Below are positions 62,625 to 64,000 of a DNA stretch of 64,000 bases, piece by piece; position 1 is the stretch's first letter, and every line of letters starts with the position of its first letter. Made by a program: the position numbers and the translations under genes. The notes below the pieces were generated by a model, which worked only from the letters and a program-made list of their open reading frames with translations, had not been told where the DNA came from and did no database searches. Origin of the DNA: RUG695 sp050943135 (GTDB taxonomy: Bacteria; Planctomycetota; Planctomycetia; Pirellulales; Thermoguttaceae); the NCBI GenBank assembly GCA_050943135.1, contig JBMNOP010000002.1:186001-250000 (forward strand), in the 5' to 3' direction.

Positions 62625-63407
62625 TCACGACTTCCAATCCGACCCCCGCGCAACGCCGACCGATTTCTGTTCGTTCGGCAGAAAGAGGGGGACAAGCGCC
62701 ACAACCAGAGAACCTCCGGCAAGGAGACCGAAAAAGGTTGTCAATATGCGGTGGCTGACGACGAGAGAGTCATACTTGTCGTAAAAATTATCGCTGAAAT
62801 CGAGTCCGGTTTTCAGGTAATCGAAATAATCCACCGCATAAGCCGGAAGCATCAGATCGATCACCGTGTCGTTCACGATGTAATTGTCTTTGGTGATGAA
62901 GAAGTAGGCGTCTTCTTCCTCGATCGGGCTGGAATCACGCTGAATCAACCTCCCCTTGTCGAGGTAATAGCGCTGAATATTCAGCACGTCGATCAGTTTC
63001 GGGGGATTCCAGATTTTATAGGCAAAAAGGGCAGAGAAGAGGATAAAACCAAACGTCCCGGCAATAACCAATCCTTTGCGTGCCGCGGGGAACTTCCCCG
63101 TTTTCGGACGTCGCCCCGAGGCCGCCCTTTTATTCTTTTTCTTTTCCCTCAAATCCGACACCGATTCAGATGTCACCACGAGAGTGGCGCCAACCTTTTC
63201 GGCCCCGGGTGCCACCGGTTCGGACACCGCGGAGTCGGAAATGGTCGACGTGTCGGAAGATTCCCAAAGAGGAAGACGCTTGATTTTGAGCATCGAGGGA
63301 ATATCAAGCTGTCGACCGCACGAACACTCGATAACCCGGCCTGCCTGAGAGGTTTCGATCGGATGTTCGGCACCGCACCGACAAGTGAGCTTATAGCATT
63401 GACTCAT
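62625..63407 (-). CDS. Zinc-ribbon membrane protein of unknown function
   Basis: With ATG at 63407 (GAGGA just upstream; ATG at 63410 is equally possible) the 260-residue protein begins MSQCYKLTCRCGAEHPIE and has a second CSCG, together a CxC...CxC zinc ribbon (about 4-35). A Lys/Arg-rich linker (about 85-110) leads to a membrane segment (about 115-135), a central outward domain, and a second membrane segment near the C-terminus (about 222-245). The layout is common among planctomycete proteins of unknown role. It is followed by purH after 38 bases. Confidence 0.6.
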   Translation of the reverse strand: MSQCYKLTCRCGAEHPIETSQAGRVIECSCGRQLDIPSMLKIKRLPLWESSDTSTISDSAVSEPVAPGAEKVGATLVVTSESVSDLREKKKNKRAASGRRPKTGKFPAARKGLVIAGTFGFILFSALFAYKIWNPPKLIDVLNIQRYYLDKGRLIQRDSSPIEEEDAYFFITKDNYIVNDTVIDLMLPAYAVDYFDYLKTGLDFSDNFYDKYDSLVVSHRILTTFFGLLAGGSLVVALVPLFLPNEQKSVGVARGSDWKS

Positions 63408-63572
63408 CATTTCCTCAAAACGAACCACCTCCCCACCCCCCGGCAAGAGCCAAACATTTACCGGGAAAGATGAGGAATTCGGATCCCATTATACCACCCC
63501 TCCCCCGGTGCGTCTATACCTAAACGCGGGCTTCCGTCCGATCTTCGGGCAGGAGTGCCTTGTCAAAAATGC

Positions 63573-63601
63573 TTGACATCGGTCGCAACGTCAACGATAA
63601 T
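63573..63601 (+). promoter_or_regulatory. Consensus promoter for the last gene
   Basis: TTGACA (63573-63578), 17-base spacer and GATAAT (63596-63601) lie about 70 bases upstream of the ATG at 63671. Confidence 0.65.
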
Positions 63602-63670
63602 CTGGGGAGGGAGCGGGCTATCGAATCGCCCTTCGTCCGAACAAATCCTCAATGGCAACTAAAGAAAACA

Positions 63671-64000
63671 ATGCGGTATATTTCTCTCATTCTTCTGCTC
63701 CTTTCCCTCGTCGCGACGGTCCACGGCGACGAGTCGCACCCCCTTTCCCCATGCGATATCCTCCTTGACCGCGAGGGAACCCATCTCTACTTGCTCGAAA
63801 AGGACGCCATGCAACTTCGGGTTCGCGCCAAAGGGGGGCAACACCCCGACGAAACCCTGCCTCTGCCGATCGAACCGGTTCGGATGACCTTCCTGCCGGA
63901 CGAAAAAATCGTTGCGGTTGTCGGCGGTATCGGCGAGGGGAAACTCCTCCTGATCCGGGTCAGGGACGATGATGGGCAGCCGACCTCTCCGAGTCTCGAA
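63671..64000 (+). CDS. Secreted protein, possible beta-propeller start (truncated by window)
   Basis: The first 110 residues are visible and open to the window edge. They start with a signal peptide (MRYISLILLLLSLVATVHG) followed by SHPLSPCDILLDREGTHLYL and further strand-like repeats of the type seen at the start of YVTN/lactonase beta-propellers that precede cytochrome-c domains in planctomycetes. With only the first blade visible the assignment is tentative. A consensus promoter lies upstream. Confidence 0.6.
   Translation, partial: MRYISLILLLLSLVATVHGDESHPLSPCDILLDREGTHLYLLEKDAMQLRVRAKGGQHPDETLPLPIEPVRMTFLPDEKIVAVVGGIGEGKLLLIRVRDDDGQPTSPSLE

Overview
The window looks like a chromosomal segment of a planctomycete, probably an anaerobic or fermentative lineage. 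The evidence is: a giant surface protein whose N-terminus carries the planctomycete motif FESLEERQLLT; many Sel1-repeat and secreted proteins with no close model relatives; a caspase-like protein and paired outer-membrane barrels of planctomycete type; and a full-length pyruvate:ferredoxin oxidoreductase. Genus cannot be read from this sequence.

Region 1 (about 1-20 kb) is accessory DNA. It opens with the 3' end of a tyrosine recombinase, then two minus-strand tRNA genes (Val-CAC, Ala-CGC), each with its own terminator. A GYF-domain membrane protein, an intact Sel1 protein and a frameshifted Sel1 pseudogene follow. The centrepiece is a 10.5-kb gene for a 3,484-residue protein: planctomycete N-terminus, Calx-beta and PKD-type repeats, a roughly 1,100-residue helical region, a Hint autoprocessing domain, and a C-terminal HHIIP nuclease-like toxin domain. 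Immediately downstream is a small gene with two CXXC knuckles resembling the SitI6 / Myxococcus double-CXXCG immunity family. Together they read as a polymorphic toxin and its immunity protein. Behind them lie a decayed partial copy of the giant gene, a second Sel1 gene built of near-identical 108-bp repeats, and a truncated IS5-type transposase. Two 161-bp direct copies of an unnamed palindrome-bearing repeat bracket this 17-kb block, and a third partial copy supplies a -35 box to the second Sel1 gene.

Region 2 (about 20-29.4 kb) carries secreted and envelope functions: a serine beta-lactamase-like hydrolase, a glycerophosphodiester phosphodiesterase, a UmuD-like protein lacking its catalytic lysine, a secreted GH36 alpha-galactosidase, a caspase-like protein with both catalytic residues replaced, and a Wzc-type tyrosine kinase with a Tyr/Gly-rich tail.

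Region 3 (29.8-43 kb) holds housekeeping genes: rpmF-fabD-fabG-acpP-fabF, a secreted protein of unknown role, a PMT-type glycosyltransferase, an operon of two outer-membrane barrels plus a FliJ-like coiled coil, birA-holB, and pepT.

Region 4 (43.4-64 kb) contains a large secreted TIM-barrel hydrolase of uncertain family, a small anchored protein, two M16 peptidase subunits with complementary active-site features, a Tat-exported Gfo/Idh/MocA oxidoreductase, nifJ, a CPBP membrane protein, a GNAT acetyltransferase, a site-2 protease, a PolX-type protein with a degenerate polymerase site but intact PHP domain, purH, a zinc-ribbon membrane protein, and the start of a secreted protein cut by the window edge.
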